DNA of 64,000 nucleotides from NCBI RefSeq assembly GCF_000017625.1, contig NC_009712.1, positions 2,294,001-2,358,000 on the forward strand, read 5' to 3'. Source of the DNA: Methanoregula boonei 6A8. GTDB taxonomy: Archaea > Halobacteriota > Methanomicrobia > Methanomicrobiales > Methanospirillaceae. The notes beneath the pieces are model-generated. The model ran no database searches and was not told where the DNA came from. It worked only from the letters and a program-made list of their open reading frames with translations. Below are positions 15,614 to 25,763 of the stretch, piece by piece. How positions within the stretch are numbered: position 1 is the first letter of the stretch; the number at the start of each line of letters is the position of its first letter. The translations under genes and the position numbers were made by a program.

Positions 15614-17239
15614 ATGTTCTGTTACCAGTGCGAAGAAACCGCAAGAGGAACCGGCTGCACCGTGAAAGGCGTGTGCGGCAAGGAAGACCACACGGCAGGC
15701 CGGATGGATGTTCTGATCTGGCTCTGCAAGGGAATTTCAGAGAGAAACATTGCTGCGGCAAAGAGCGGAAAGGAGAACAAAGATGTCGGGATGTTTATTA
15801 CAAACGCCCTGTTTGCAACGCTGACCAATACAAACTTCGACGATGCCCGGCTCCGCGATCTCATTACCAGGGCCATCGCACTACGTGACGCCCTCCCGGC
15901 GAGCGGGGCAAACGAGCCCGATGCGTGCACGTGGACGCCAAAGAACGATGCCGAGATTGCAGCAAAAGCAGAGGAGATTGCCGCAGCCGCAAACGGCAAC
16001 GATGATGTCCGTTCCTTGCGGGCCCTGCTCCTCTTCGGGCTCAAGGGTGTTGCAGCCTATTACCACCATGCGGCCGTGCTCGGATATACTGACGCAAAGA
16101 TCACGGACTTCATGCAGAAGGGACTAGCCTCAACCCTTCACGATCTCCCGGCAGGTGAGATGACCGCGCTTGTTCTCGAATGCGGGGGAGTCGGCGTGAC
16201 CACGCTTGCCCTGCTCGACACGGCAAACACAAAGACCTACGGGGACCCGGAGATCACATCTGTCAGGACCTCTGTCGGGAACCGCCCCGGCATCCTGATC
16301 ACCGGCCATGACTTAAAAGATCTCCAGCAGCTCCTGGAACAGTCACAGGACAGCGGCGTGGATATCTACACGCACGGCGAGATGCTGCCGGCCAATGCCT
16401 ATCCGGCGCTCAAGAAGTACCCGCATCTCTACGGCAACTACGGAGGTTCGTGGTGGCACCAGAAGGAAGAGTTTGAGCGGTTCAGCGGCCCGGTGCTCGT
16501 GACCACGAACTGCATTGTGCCACCCAACGATTCCTACAGGGATCGGATCTATACCACCGGCCCCGCAGGGTACCCTGGCGTAAAACATATTGTTGCAGGA
16601 AAGGACGGGAAAAAGGACTTTTCAGCAGTCATTGCCCACGCAAAGAGATGCCAGCCCCCGCAGGGCCCAAACGCGCCTGGGCGCGACCTTGTCACCGGTT
16701 GCGCTCACACCGCAGTTCTCTCCCTTGCCGGGACCGTTGTCGAAGCGGTCAAAAATGGCGATATCAAACGCTTCATCGTCATGGCCGGCTGTGACGGACG
16801 CCAGAGCGAGCGATCCTATTATACGGAGTTTGCAAAGGCACTCCCGAAAAACACGGTCATCCTGACCGCCGGCTGCGCCAAGTACCGGTACAACGGACTT
16901 GATCTTGGCTCCATTGGCGGTATCCCCCGGGTGATCGATGCCGGCCAGTGCAATGACTGTTACTCGCTCGTGGTGATCGCCCAGGCACTCGCAAAGGCGT
17001 TCGGTGTTGGGATCAACGAGCTGCCGATCTCCTACAACATTGCATGGTACGAGCAGAAGGCAGCCCTTGTCCTCCTCGCCCTGTTAAATCTCGGCGTAAA
17101 AGACATTACGCTCGGGCCAAAACTCCCGGCCTTTGTCTCCCCGGGTGTCTTGAAGGTGCTCGTGGATAACTTCGGGATTGCAAAGAACAGCACGGTCGAG
17201 GCGGACCTTGCCCGGCTTGTCCCGGGCGTCAGGATGTAA
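15614..17239 (+). CDS. hcp: Hybrid cluster protein (hydroxylamine reductase)
   Basis: 541 residues. The N-terminal cluster ligands are C3, C6, C15 and C21 ([15 protein letters not shown], then KGVCGK), and the hybrid-cluster region shows conserved Cys and Glu, such as [15 protein letters not shown] and [10 protein letters not shown]. Hcp reduces hydroxylamine in vitro and acts as an NO reductase in bacteria, protecting against nitrosative stress. AACAGGAGCAAAAA gives a Shine-Dalgarno upstream. Monocistronic, divergent from its probable HxlR regulator. Confidence 0.95.
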   Translation: MFCYQCEETARGTGCTVKGVCGKEDHTAGRMDVLIWLCKGISERNIAAAKSGKENKDVGMFITNALFATLTNTNFDDARLRDLITRAIALRDALPASGANEPDACTWTPKNDAEIAAKAEEIAAAANGNDDVRSLRALLLFGLKGVAAYYHHAAVLGYTDAKITDFMQKGLASTLHDLPAGEMTALVLECGGVGVTTLALLDTANTKTYGDPEITSVRTSVGNRPGILITGHDLKDLQQLLEQSQDSGVDIYTHGEMLPANAYPALKKYPHLYGNYGGSWWHQKEEFERFSGPVLVTTNCIVPPNDSYRDRIYTTGPAGYPGVKHIVAGKDGKKDFSAVIAHAKRCQPPQGPNAPGRDLVTGCAHTAVLSLAGTVVEAVKNGDIKRFIVMAGCDGRQSERSYYTEFAKALPKNTVILTAGCAKYRYNGLDLGSIGGIPRVIDAGQCNDCYSLVVIAQALAKAFGVGINELPISYNIAWYEQKAALVLLALLNLGVKDITLGPKLPAFVSPGVLKVLVDNFGIAKNSTVEADLARLVPGVRM

Positions 17240-17298
17240 AAAAAGATCAGCGGGAACAGGTACTGTAACACGGATTGCAAAAAGGACAAACGGGAAAT

Positions 17299-19386
17299 TC
17301 ACCGTCTTCCATGGCCTTTTTTGTGCCCATGCGCTGCCTTCCCGCCCTTCTCTTCCTTCTCTTTTTTCCCGGGTTCGTCATCGATCCTTTCGCTTTCCAG
17401 CTCCGCGATGATATCGAGAGGATCATCAAGCTCTTTTGCCAGGTGCATGATCTCAAGCAGCCGTTCCAGGCCGATGAAATGTTCGGACATCACCCGGGCG
17501 AGCGGGGAGAGTACCAGTTTTGTCCCTTCTTTATGTACAAGTTTATGCGCAACAAGTTCCGGCAGCACCGGCTCCATGCTCCCTACCATGGTTGTGTTGA
17601 TCCGGGCAAGATCCGCTTCCTCGCCACCGCATGCAACCGCGTTTGCAACAAACTCCTCCGAGCTCTGCTCGAGATCATGGACAGGAGCGACCTCCTCCAT
17701 CTCCCCTTTGAGGAGTTTAAGCGCAATCTCCTCTTCTGTCCCCCGGCTCTCGCGGGAGTAGCTTCCCCCGGGTTCGGCAAGGAGCACGACTTTTCCAAGG
17801 TCATGGAAGTCCGGCCGTCCTGCCCGACCGGCCATCTGGTTAAACTCCTGCACGGAAAGCCACTCCCGACCCATGGCAAGGGCATCGAAGATTACCTGCG
17901 AGGCGGGGAAATCAACCCCGGCCCCGAGAGCGGCCGTGGTCACGACCGCCATCAGTTTGCCACCAAGGAATTTAGTCTCAACCTCCCGGCGCTCCTGACT
18001 GGTGAGCCCCGCGTGGTAGGCAGCCGCCCGCATCCCGAGTGCATCAGCGATCGTGTGGCATCGGGCCCGGGCATTGGTGAAGATGATTGTCTGGCCCCGG
18101 AAACCTTTCGTGGAGGTCTTTGCGTACTCCTCTGTGGTGAGCTTCTTTATCGTAGGGATTTTCTGCTTTCTCTCAGTAAAGAGGAGGTAGCGTTCGAGCG
18201 CCACCGGGCGGTCATCATAGCGGACAAGCTGGCAGTTGAGCTTCTTTGCAAGCAGCTTGGGTACCCCGATCGTGGCTGATAGATACAGGAACTGCGCCTG
18301 CGGCGCAAGGTACTTGAGCCTGGCGACGAGCCCGTCGAGCCGGTGGCCCCGGTCGGGATCTTCGAGCATCTGCACCTCGTCGATCACGACCGTTGCGATG
18401 TTGGACATCTTCTGGCCGCACCGGATCATGTTGTCCAGGCCCTCGTATGTGCCCACGAGGATCGGGGCCTGGGGGTTCCGGTCGCCCACTTTGCGGGTCT
18501 CGGGGAGATTGAGGCGCGACACACCGGTCAGGATGCCGGTCTTTGCAAGAGCACCATATCGCTCGGAAAAACGCTCGTACTTCTGGTTTGCAAGGGCAAC
18601 AAGCGGTACCAGGAAAAGCATCCGGCCCCGTCCGGAAAGATAGTTCTTCATCCCGGCCATTTCCCCGATGAAGGTTTTACCACTCGCTGTAGCTGCGACG
18701 ACGAGAAGATCCTTGCCGTACAACAGGCCTGCCTCCACCGCAAGCTGCTGGGCCGGCATAAGTGACTCGACCTGGCATGCGGCAACAAAGGCAGGGGGAA
18801 GCGGCAGCTCGTTAAGCTTCGCAGTGGCAAGCACCGGGTGGGCCTCGATCCGGTCAAAGAGCGCCGCCTTCATCGAGACCTTGTCCGGCTGGACAAGCGC
18901 TAGCACCCGGTCCAGGTTCCGGGTTGCCACGAGCAGCTCCTCGAAGTGCCGGAGCGTGTCGCGGCCCATATGCCCGATCGGGGCGATCTCGCGCCGGAGT
19001 TCGCGGCGGGCACAGTCAAGGCAGATCTTCTCGTTTTTACCGAAGATTACGAAATTGTCATCGTTGATCGATGTGTACCGGTCATCCAGCAGGCACATCC
19101 GGCAGGCATTGACCGTGCCGGCCCGGATCTGGAACGAATGCAGGAACTCTTCGAAGTCCTTATCGGGCCGGACCATCCGTACATCTGATTCACGGAGCTG
19201 GGCGACGAGGTCCTTGGTGGGCGTTGCGCGGTATTCCTTGTGCGACCCCCAGCGGAGGCGGTAACGGACCGGCCGGGGCCCCTTGGGGGTCCCGGTCATA
19301 TCGCAGATCCCAACACCCACCACGTGCTTGTCATCGTAAAAGAGGAGTTTGTAACTGCCTTTTGTCGGCTGAACGAGGATCTTCAT
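17299..19386 (-). CDS. Archaeal DExH/Ski2-like helicase with N-terminal zinc domain
   Basis: 695 residues. The N-terminal domain (about 1-190) contains CRMC...CLDC, a probable zinc site, ahead of a two-RecA helicase core: motif I AATASGKT, motif II DEVQ, motif III LSATIG and motif VI QMAGRAGRP. A charged Lys/Glu/His tail ends the protein. It resembles the euryarchaeal DUF5814 helicase group, whose role (DNA repair or RNA processing) is not established. It overlaps the upstream HTH gene by 4 bases, so it is the third gene of a three-gene operon. Confidence 0.85.
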   Translation of the reverse strand: MKILVQPTKGSYKLLFYDDKHVVGVGICDMTGTPKGPRPVRYRLRWGSHKEYRATPTKDLVAQLRESDVRMVRPDKDFEEFLHSFQIRAGTVNACRMCLLDDRYTSINDDNFVIFGKNEKICLDCARRELRREIAPIGHMGRDTLRHFEELLVATRNLDRVLALVQPDKVSMKAALFDRIEAHPVLATAKLNELPLPPAFVAACQVESLMPAQQLAVEAGLLYGKDLLVVAATASGKTFIGEMAGMKNYLSGRGRMLFLVPLVALANQKYERFSERYGALAKTGILTGVSRLNLPETRKVGDRNPQAPILVGTYEGLDNMIRCGQKMSNIATVVIDEVQMLEDPDRGHRLDGLVARLKYLAPQAQFLYLSATIGVPKLLAKKLNCQLVRYDDRPVALERYLLFTERKQKIPTIKKLTTEEYAKTSTKGFRGQTIIFTNARARCHTIADALGMRAAAYHAGLTSQERREVETKFLGGKLMAVVTTAALGAGVDFPASQVIFDALAMGREWLSVQEFNQMAGRAGRPDFHDLGKVVLLAEPGGSYSRESRGTEEEIALKLLKGEMEEVAPVHDLEQSSEEFVANAVACGGEEADLARINTTMVGSMEPVLPELVAHKLVHKEGTKLVLSPLARVMSEHFIGLERLLEIMHLAKELDDPLDIIAELESERIDDEPGKKEKEEKGGKAAHGHKKGHGRR

Positions 19387-20192
19387 GGGGAGATCAGGTC
19401 CACGATGGCGTACGAGAGCCCGACACTCTCCAGCCGTTTTAAGAAATCCGTGAACTCCTCGTCAACGATCACGATCACGCAGTCGATCCCGTGGAAGGCC
19501 GCCTCGATGACTCCCTCCCGTGCCCCAAAGAAGAGGTCGGGCTTGTGGCCGGCGGCCTTGAGTGCAATGGAAGCCTCAAGCCCAACAGCCGCAACAAGGC
19601 CGGCCGGTTTAACAAGATCCCTGAGCCGGTCCAGCTGCACCCGGCGCGAACCCCCGTGCTGGACCCGGGGTACCTTGCAGATGGTGATCGAGCCTTCGTG
19701 GTGCTCGATGATCCCGTTAAGCCGGGCCACCCCTACATCCTCGTCCTTTTTTGCATCGGCCACAACAGAGCCCATAGCGGGCTGCGGCTTTTTTGCCGCG
19801 TATAAAAATCCGCCCTTCATGAAGACCCCGACTTCATCCCCGGCCTTAAGGTTATCAGCCGCGATCGCCGTCCATATCGAGACCTGCTGGATGATGTCAC
19901 GCCGGATATGCCGGGCATAGGCCTCCAGCGACTCAGCGTTTGCAAGCACCCACTCGATGCCTGCCTTCGTGACCTCATAGTTCCCGCGCCCGCTCGCCGA
20001 GACCATCCCTTCATCAGTCAGTTCGCGGATGTATTCGGAGATCGCCTGCGGTGTCACGCCAAGCTTGGCCGCGATCTCCTGCTGGCGAACCGCCGGCTGG
20101 TGTTCGGCGATCTCGACCAGAATCTGTAACCGTGAGACTTCACGCTTGCTGCGCAGGATAGAATAGAGAGGATCCTTAGCGTCCGGTGTCAA
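19383..20192 (-). CDS. Winged-helix regulator with C-terminal ligand-type domain
   Basis: 269 residues. The N-terminal winged helix (about 20-75: QEIAAKLGVTPQAISEYIRE) is followed by a larger alpha/beta region (about 110-265, with LVAAVGLEASIALKAAG) that looks like a sensing domain. This architecture is common in methanogens, but no ligand is known. Middle gene of the operon, overlapping genes on both sides (4 and 17 bases). Confidence 0.75.
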   Translation of the reverse strand: MTPDAKDPLYSILRSKREVSRLQILVEIAEHQPAVRQQEIAAKLGVTPQAISEYIRELTDEGMVSASGRGNYEVTKAGIEWVLANAESLEAYARHIRRDIIQQVSIWTAIAADNLKAGDEVGVFMKGGFLYAAKKPQPAMGSVVADAKKDEDVGVARLNGIIEHHEGSITICKVPRVQHGGSRRVQLDRLRDLVKPAGLVAAVGLEASIALKAAGHKPDLFFGAREGVIEAAFHGIDCVIVIVDEEFTDFLKRLESVGLSYAIVDLISP

Positions 20193-20706
20193 GGAGCACC
20201 AGCCCTTGTCCCTTCACATCAAGGTGAGGTATCCGTTTGGCGAGGCCGCGGATGAAGACCGGGCTCACACCGAACTTGCGCGAGAGGTCAGAAATAGAGG
20301 TGTTACCGTTCCCCAGTTCGGCCTCGATCCGGCTGACCACATCGCGGAGGTTCTCATCGTTGGAGAGCGAGATGTAGAGGATATCGGAGAGATCCTGCAG
20401 GTTGCACTGGAAGTTTGCCCGGAACTTATTGTACGTGCCGCGGAACTCTCTCTGCGGCTTCTCGCCGGGCTTTGGCATCCGCCATTGCTCCTCGACAAGG
20501 TTTCCCTTCTTTAAGATCTGGAGGCAGACCGGGACCGAATCGTCCTTCACTTGTGCCTGGATCTCGTCCTCGGTCATCCACGATTTGCTCAAAAGTTCGT
20601 ACACCTTCTTGAACGCAGGACTGTTGAACGTCATAAGAAGGGGGACCAGTTCGACAGGATCGTTGACAATTCGGATGTGACCCGGCACAGTGAAAACCCT
20701 ATACAT
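20176..20706 (-). CDS. ArsR-like winged-helix transcriptional regulator
   Basis: 176 residues. Two helix-turn-helix-like regions are visible: one near 35-75 (VYELLSKSWMTEDEIQAQVK) and one near 135-160 (TSISDLSRKFGVSPVFIRGL). It fits the archaeal predicted-regulator group related to ArsR. First gene of the operon with the HTH protein and helicase, divergent from hypF across only 39 bases of AT-rich DNA, so the two promoters overlap. Confidence 0.75.
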   Translation of the reverse strand: MYRVFTVPGHIRIVNDPVELVPLLMTFNSPAFKKVYELLSKSWMTEDEIQAQVKDDSVPVCLQILKKGNLVEEQWRMPKPGEKPQREFRGTYNKFRANFQCNLQDLSDILYISLSNDENLRDVVSRIEAELGNGNTSISDLSRKFGVSPVFIRGLAKRIPHLDVKGQGLVLLDTGR

Positions 20707-20745
20707 ATATTGTGGTATAATTCAATAAATTTTTGCGGCTTTCCC

Positions 20746-22968
20746 ATGCAGACAAAGGGCAAAATTCTGGTTCGCGGCATCGTCCAGGGTGTCGGATTCC
20801 GCCCTTTTGTATATGCCCGGGCATCTGAGTTCGGGATCGCAGGCTCGGTCAAGAACCTCGGGAGCGAGGTGGAGATCTATGCCCGGGGCGAACGGTTTTT
20901 AGAGTTTCTTGCAGCAGTCTCCCGTGGCCCGCCGATGTCCCGGATCGATTCGGTTGACGTGACCGATACCGATGCCAGGATCCCGGACGGGTTTGTCATC
21001 AGAAGCAGCGGGACCGGCACTTTTTCCGGGATGATTCCTCCGGACATCGCGATCTGCAGCGACTGTATCGCGGATATTTTTACACCCGGTGGAAGGTACG
21101 AGGGATACTGGGCCACCTCTTGTGTAAACTGTGGACCACGGTACAGCATCATCCGGGCGATTCCCTATGACCGGGAGAGGACAAGCATGGACGATTTCCC
21201 GAAGTGCCCGGCCTGTGCAGGAGAGTACGGTGACCCGCACTCCCGGCGTCACCATGCCCAGACGATCGCCTGCCATAGGTGCGGCCCCTCGCTCCGGCTC
21301 ATGGACGGGGCTGGCGCCGATCTTCCCTGCACCGATCCGGTCCGGGAGGCGGCCGCGCTGCTCGATGCCGGGAAGATCCTCGCGATCCGGGGCGTTGGGG
21401 GCTTCCACCTTGCCTGTATAGGGGAATCCTCAGGAGAACTCAAGGCCCGCCTCGGCCGGCTCGAACAGCCGTTTGCGGTGATGGTCCGGCCGGGCTATGC
21501 CGAAACAATAGCCTGCGTCTCCCCGGCCGAGCGCGAACTGCTCGAGAGCCCCGTCCACCCGATCGTGGTGCTTGAAAAATGCGTTCATTCCTCTCACGCA
21601 GGCATCAGTAACCTGCACACCATCGGCTGCATGCTCCCCTACACCGGGCTCCACCACCTCCTCTTCTCCCACCTGCAGCACCCGCTCCTAATCATGACAA
21701 GCGCCAATATGCCCGGCTACCCGATGATCACGGACACGGATGTCGCGCTTGCAAAACTCGCAAAGGACGCCGATTATTTCCTTGTCCACAACCGCACCAT
21801 CGAAAACCGGGTTGACGACTCGGTGATGCGTGACGGTCTGATCCTCCGCCTCTCCCGGGGGATCGCCCCGAAACGGACGGCCATCAGTCTCGGTTCCCGC
21901 TGCATTCTCGGCGTTGGGCCCGAGCTGAACGCGAACGCCACGATCTACAAGGGGGGGTTTGCCGTTACCTCCCCCCACGTGGGCAATGTCCGGAACCCGG
22001 CAACGCTCGCGTACCTGCAGGAGACTGTGGCAAAACTCGAGCGGTTACTGGGAGCAGAGTACGATGTAGTAGCCCACGATCTCCACCCGCAGTTCCTCTC
22101 TACCCGGTTTGCAAAGGAGATCGCCGAAGAGCGGGGGATTGGGCTTGTTCCAGTCCAGCACCACCGGGCCCATATCGCCGCGACAACAACGGAGCCCTGT
22201 ATCGGGATCGCGATTGACGGCGTTGGCTATGGGGACGATGGCACGATCTGGGGTGGCGAGGTCTTTGCCGGACAGGTGCCGGATCTCGCCCGGGTCGCCC
22301 ACCTCGAACCGGTGGCGATGCCGGGTGGCGATCTTGCCACCCGGTTCCCGGAGCGGATGCTGTACGGCATCCTGCCCGAAGAGGCCTGCCTCGATCTTCT
22401 CCGCAGCCGGGGCTGGACAGATGTAGAGATAGGAGTGATGCGAAAGCAGGTGGCAGGCGGCTTCAATGTCACAATGACCAGCAGCACCGGCCGGGTCCTC
22501 GATGCGGCGGCGGCTTTGCTTGGGATCTGCCGGGAGCGTACGTATGACGGGGAACCGGCCATGAAACTCGAATCGGCGGCAGCTGGCGGGAAGGCAGAAA
22601 CATGGGAGCCGGTATTTTCCCGGATCGGCGGGTGTGAGTGCCTCTCTACCCGTGCGATTCTCAAAGAGGCCCTTACCCGGATCTCCTGCGCACACAACCT
22701 TGACCAGGGAGTGATCCGGGACATTGCGGCATCCCTCCAGTACAACCTTGCCCGGGGGATCGCAGCGCTCGCCATCCACGCCGCAGAAAGAGAGGGCATT
22801 TCCCGGGTTGCCCTGAGCGGGGGCGTGGTTGCCAACAGGGCCATTCGGGAGACCATCCGTGCGGAGATCGAAAGCAACGGTCTTGCGCTTCTTATTAACT
22901 ATGCCTACCCGCCCGGTGACGGATGTGTCTCTTTTGGCCAGTGCGTCTGGGCAGGGAAACTCTCATAG
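20746..22968 (+). CDS. hypF: Carbamoyltransferase HypF
   Basis: 740 residues from the ATG at 20746. HypF makes the thiocarbamate on HypE that becomes the CN ligands of [NiFe] hydrogenases. Domains in order: acylphosphatase-like (1-90, GIVQGVGFRPFVYARA), two zinc fingers with four CX2C pairs (about 100-190), YrdC-like (about 200-375) and Kae1-like carbamoyltransferase (about 390-740, with VQHHRAHIAA and ALSGGVVANRAI). All sites look intact. TATA-like sequence lies in the short divergent spacer. No other hyp gene is adjacent. Confidence 0.96.
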   Translation: MQTKGKILVRGIVQGVGFRPFVYARASEFGIAGSVKNLGSEVEIYARGERFLEFLAAVSRGPPMSRIDSVDVTDTDARIPDGFVIRSSGTGTFSGMIPPDIAICSDCIADIFTPGGRYEGYWATSCVNCGPRYSIIRAIPYDRERTSMDDFPKCPACAGEYGDPHSRRHHAQTIACHRCGPSLRLMDGAGADLPCTDPVREAAALLDAGKILAIRGVGGFHLACIGESSGELKARLGRLEQPFAVMVRPGYAETIACVSPAERELLESPVHPIVVLEKCVHSSHAGISNLHTIGCMLPYTGLHHLLFSHLQHPLLIMTSANMPGYPMITDTDVALAKLAKDADYFLVHNRTIENRVDDSVMRDGLILRLSRGIAPKRTAISLGSRCILGVGPELNANATIYKGGFAVTSPHVGNVRNPATLAYLQETVAKLERLLGAEYDVVAHDLHPQFLSTRFAKEIAEERGIGLVPVQHHRAHIAATTTEPCIGIAIDGVGYGDDGTIWGGEVFAGQVPDLARVAHLEPVAMPGGDLATRFPERMLYGILPEEACLDLLRSRGWTDVEIGVMRKQVAGGFNVTMTSSTGRVLDAAAALLGICRERTYDGEPAMKLESAAAGGKAETWEPVFSRIGGCECLSTRAILKEALTRISCAHNLDQGVIRDIAASLQYNLARGIAALAIHAAEREGISRVALSGGVVANRAIRETIRAEIESNGLALLINYAYPPGDGCVSFGQCVWAGKLS

Positions 22969-23034
22969 CAGCAGGGATGGACCGGCAGAACCAGATCGCC
23001 TAAACAAGCATTTTATCTTGGCGGAAGTACAAAG

Positions 23035-23460
23035 ATGAGATTATCTGCGATGTACCCGCTGGACATCATTCAGGAACAGGAAAAACGGATCCAGAGCCTG
23101 GAAAAAGAGCTCACCGAGCTCCGGCAGGGGCTTGCGGCCGTGCATGACTATTTTCTCCAGATAAGAGCGCAGGCTGACGAGCAGAGTATTTCTGCGGAGA
23201 TCAACCTCGGGATTGTCCGGCCCTTAAAAGAAGACGACGCCGAGTTCGAGGGGATCTGGGACTTCCACGAGAAGATGCTGGTGAGCGATCCCAAGGGCAC
23301 CGTCCCTCTTGATATCATGTACGACACCTATGCCCAGTTCTGCCGGAAGAGCAACAAGAAGCCGGTGGACAAGGACGCATTCGAGTACCTCCTCCCCCAG
23401 ATGGAGAATCCCCGACCGGTGGTCTTCCGGGGAAAATGGCAGGGATGCCGGTTCCGCTGA
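23035..23460 (+). CDS. Coiled-coil protein with a small C-terminal winged-helix-like domain
   Basis: 141 residues, unrecognised family. A coiled coil at about 12-50 (EQEKRIQSLEKELTELRQGL) precedes a compact C-terminal part (about 85-140), VPLDIMYDTYAQFCRKSNKK, that resembles the small helical domain found at the ends of D5/poxvirus-type primase-helicases. A TATA-like TTTTATCTTG lies about 25 bases before the ATG, so the message is probably leaderless; an ATG five codons in is the alternative start. Confidence 0.6.
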   Translation: MRLSAMYPLDIIQEQEKRIQSLEKELTELRQGLAAVHDYFLQIRAQADEQSISAEINLGIVRPLKEDDAEFEGIWDFHEKMLVSDPKGTVPLDIMYDTYAQFCRKSNKKPVDKDAFEYLLPQMENPRPVVFRGKWQGCRFR

Positions 23461-23486
23461 CCGCTCCTGCCGGGCGGGTATGAACC

Positions 23487-24485
23487 ATGCCGCATGTCCG
23501 CATCACCGCCGGCTCGGATATCCCACTTGTCGGCTCGCTCTATTTTGGTGTTATTGACCGGGGCACGAGCCTCCTGCAGGTGCGCCCGAGCTGCGGCTGT
23601 AACCTCAATTGTCCCTTCTGCTCGGTGGATGCCGGGCCATGCTCGAAAACCCGGGCAACCAGTTACGAAGTCGAACTGGATTACCTCCTCTCGGCCGTTG
23701 AGGAGATTGCCCCCTTCAAGGGTACGGGAGTCGAGTGCCACATCGATTCCCCGGGCGAACCGCTCATGTACGCCCGGCTTCCCGAACTGGTTGCCGCACT
23801 CAAGGCGATCGATGCCGTCTCAACCGTCTCGCTCCAGACCAACGGCACGCTCCTTGATGAGAGAAAAATCGCAGCGCTGGCGGACGCCGGCCTCGACCGG
23901 ATGAACCTCTCGCTCCACGCCCTCGACCCTGCACTCGCCCGCGAGCTCGCCGGGGTGGACTGGTTTGATATTGAGAAGGTGACGGAAGCCGCCAGGGCGG
24001 TGGCGGCGAGCTCTATGGACCTCCTTATAGCCCCAGTGTACATGCCGGGGATCAACGACGCCGAGATCCCCAAACTGATCGCTTTTGCCCGGGAGTGCGG
24101 GGCAGGCAAAAGGTTCCCGCCTCTTGGGATTCAGAAGTTCGAGCGGTACAAGTACGGCCGGACGCCCAAAGGCGTGAAGGTCCAGAGCTGGTGGCAGTTT
24201 TTTAACCGGAGTATCAAAGAGTGGGAGAAAACCTCCGGCCTCGCCCTCCGCCTCGATCCCGAACGGAATTTCGGGACGGGACGGCGCCCCTCCCTCCCGC
24301 AGGTGTTTAAAAAAGGCGAGAAGGCAACCGTTGAGATCAAAGCACCCGGCTGGATCCACGGCGAGCAGCTGGGAATTGCAAGAAACCGCGTGGTCTCGGT
24401 CTTTGGCTGCGATAAAACCTCGGGGCAGGTCCGGGTAAAGATCGTGGCCGCCAAGAACAATATCTACGTGGGCGTGCCGGTTTAA
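23487..24485 (+). CDS. Radical SAM protein with C-terminal TRAM-like domain
   Basis: 332 residues. The CX3CX2C signature is C-NLN-C-PF-C at about residues 36-43, followed by the radical SAM barrel (VECHIDSPGEPLMYARLPEL, VSLQTNGTLLDE, MNLSLHALDP). The last 60 residues (FKKGEKATVEIKAPGWIHGE) look like a TRAM-type beta barrel, which suggests RNA binding. It belongs to the archaeal group of predicted Fe-S oxidoreductases; the reaction is unknown, with tRNA or rRNA modification a guess from the TRAM-like end. Confidence 0.8.
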   Translation: MPHVRITAGSDIPLVGSLYFGVIDRGTSLLQVRPSCGCNLNCPFCSVDAGPCSKTRATSYEVELDYLLSAVEEIAPFKGTGVECHIDSPGEPLMYARLPELVAALKAIDAVSTVSLQTNGTLLDERKIAALADAGLDRMNLSLHALDPALARELAGVDWFDIEKVTEAARAVAASSMDLLIAPVYMPGINDAEIPKLIAFARECGAGKRFPPLGIQKFERYKYGRTPKGVKVQSWWQFFNRSIKEWEKTSGLALRLDPERNFGTGRRPSLPQVFKKGEKATVEIKAPGWIHGEQLGIARNRVVSVFGCDKTSGQVRVKIVAAKNNIYVGVPV

Positions 24486-24550
24486 CCGGGATATACCCGG
24501 AATGGCATCCGCTCGCATATGGGCAGCTGCGAAAAACAATCAGACAATTA

Positions 24551-24577
24551 TCACTTAAGTGAAACGAAGAAAAAAAG
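24551..24577 (-). terminator. Terminator of the rpl11-rpl12 operon
   Basis: On the minus strand a T7 run (24570-24576) follows the rpl12 stop within three bases, then comes a perfect palindrome TCACTTAAGTGA (24551-24562). The T tract should terminate transcription from the r-protein operon. Confidence 0.55.
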
Positions 24578-24579
24578 AT

Positions 24580-24891
24580 TTAGCCGAACAGGGCGCCGAG
24601 CCCTGCCATGCCGCTCTCTTCTTCCTGCTTCTTGTCCTCTTCCTTGTGCTCTTCCTTAGCTGGTGCTGCGGCTGCGTGGGCTGCGGGTGCGGCTGCGGCA
24701 ACGGCGACCGGTGCTGCGGCTGCCTTGCTGATAGCTTCCTCAATGTTCACGCCGTCGAGGGCTGCAATGAGCGCCTTGATGCGGGACTCGTCTGCTGCTA
24801 CACCTGCGGCGGTCAGGACTGCCTTGACGCCGTTCTCATCGACCTTCTTGCCTGCCTTGTGCAGGAGAAGTGCTGCATAGATATACTCCAT
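24580..24891 (-). CDS. rpl12: Ribosomal protein P1/L12 (archaeal L12)
   Basis: 103-residue stalk protein. The N-terminal dimerisation region [20 protein letters not shown] is followed by an Ala-rich hinge and the conserved acidic C-terminus [14 protein letters not shown] that binds elongation factors. Last gene of rpl11-rpl1-rplP0-rpl12. Confidence 0.97.
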   Translation of the reverse strand: MEYIYAALLLHKAGKKVDENGVKAVLTAAGVAADESRIKALIAALDGVNIEEAISKAAAAPVAVAAAAPAAHAAAAPAKEEHKEEDKKQEEESGMAGLGALFG

Positions 24892-24914
24892 CTTAAATTC
24901 ACCTTGTTAATTTC

Positions 24915-25763
24915 TTATTTTACCAGGCTCTTGATTGCCTGGCTTTCTCTGTGGGCTTTACCAATAATCGCATCGATAACGTCTTTTTCATAGACGTCTG
25001 CCTCGATCGCAAGACCGCGTGCGTCCCTGACGGCCTTGGTCAGGATCGCTGCCAGGGTCTCCCTGGTCGGGATCGCCGCGTTCACCGACAGGTTAAACGC
25101 CTGCTGGCCCGCGAGCTGGATCTGGGCGAGGATTTTCTCCTCATCCACGGCAAGCACTGACGGTTCGTACAGGCTGCCATCATGGAAGGCTGCCTGGAGG
25201 GCGAGCCCCACATCCATGGGCTTGATGTCAAGCTTGACAAGCACATCGGCAAGCTTTGCCGAGATGACCGCGCCTTTCTTGACAACGGTCTTGGTCTCCC
25301 TGATCTTGACCTTGCCACCTTCGATGGCTGCGGGGATGCCGGCCTGCTGGAGTTCCCCGACAATCGGGCCGGGCTTGAAGCTCGTGGGCCCCTTCTCGAT
25401 GACAATGTCCTCGGGAGCGGTCTCGCCGGCTTTTGCGGCCATCTTGGTCTTGGTCTTCTCGAGCTGCTTGTAGAGCTTGAACGGGTTGTCGTTGGAGAAG
25501 ATCACCGCGGAGTGTCCGGAGATAAACCTGGTGAGTCCCTTCGTGTCCCCGCCAATCTCGCCGAGTGCGTGCTCGATTAGGGTGTTTCTTGTGACCTTGA
25601 TAACTGCCTTACCCCGAAGGTTACGCCGGATCTGCTGCACCTGCTGTGCAGGAATGCCGTACATGTCGACAAGCCCGATCAGGGTGAACTCTTTCGCGTG
25701 CTTCTTGATATCCGCGACCTCGTCTTTCTTCCACGCGGGCAGGTGGTGGGTATAGACTGCCAT
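24915..25763 (-). CDS. rplP0: Ribosomal protein L10 (P0, uL10)
   Basis: 282-residue stalk base protein that anchors L12 dimers. The N-terminal rRNA-binding domain is followed by the L12-binding spine at the C-terminus (about 215-280). It lacks the long charged [13 protein letters not shown]-type tail of many archaeal P0 proteins and ends SQAIKSLVK, so it is shorter than the usual 330-350 residues. Overlaps rpl1 by one base. Confidence 0.95.
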   Translation of the reverse strand: MAVYTHHLPAWKKDEVADIKKHAKEFTLIGLVDMYGIPAQQVQQIRRNLRGKAVIKVTRNTLIEHALGEIGGDTKGLTRFISGHSAVIFSNDNPFKLYKQLEKTKTKMAAKAGETAPEDIVIEKGPTSFKPGPIVGELQQAGIPAAIEGGKVKIRETKTVVKKGAVISAKLADVLVKLDIKPMDVGLALQAAFHDGSLYEPSVLAVDEEKILAQIQLAGQQAFNLSVNAAIPTRETLAAILTKAVRDARGLAIEADVYEKDVIDAIIGKAHRESQAIKSLVK

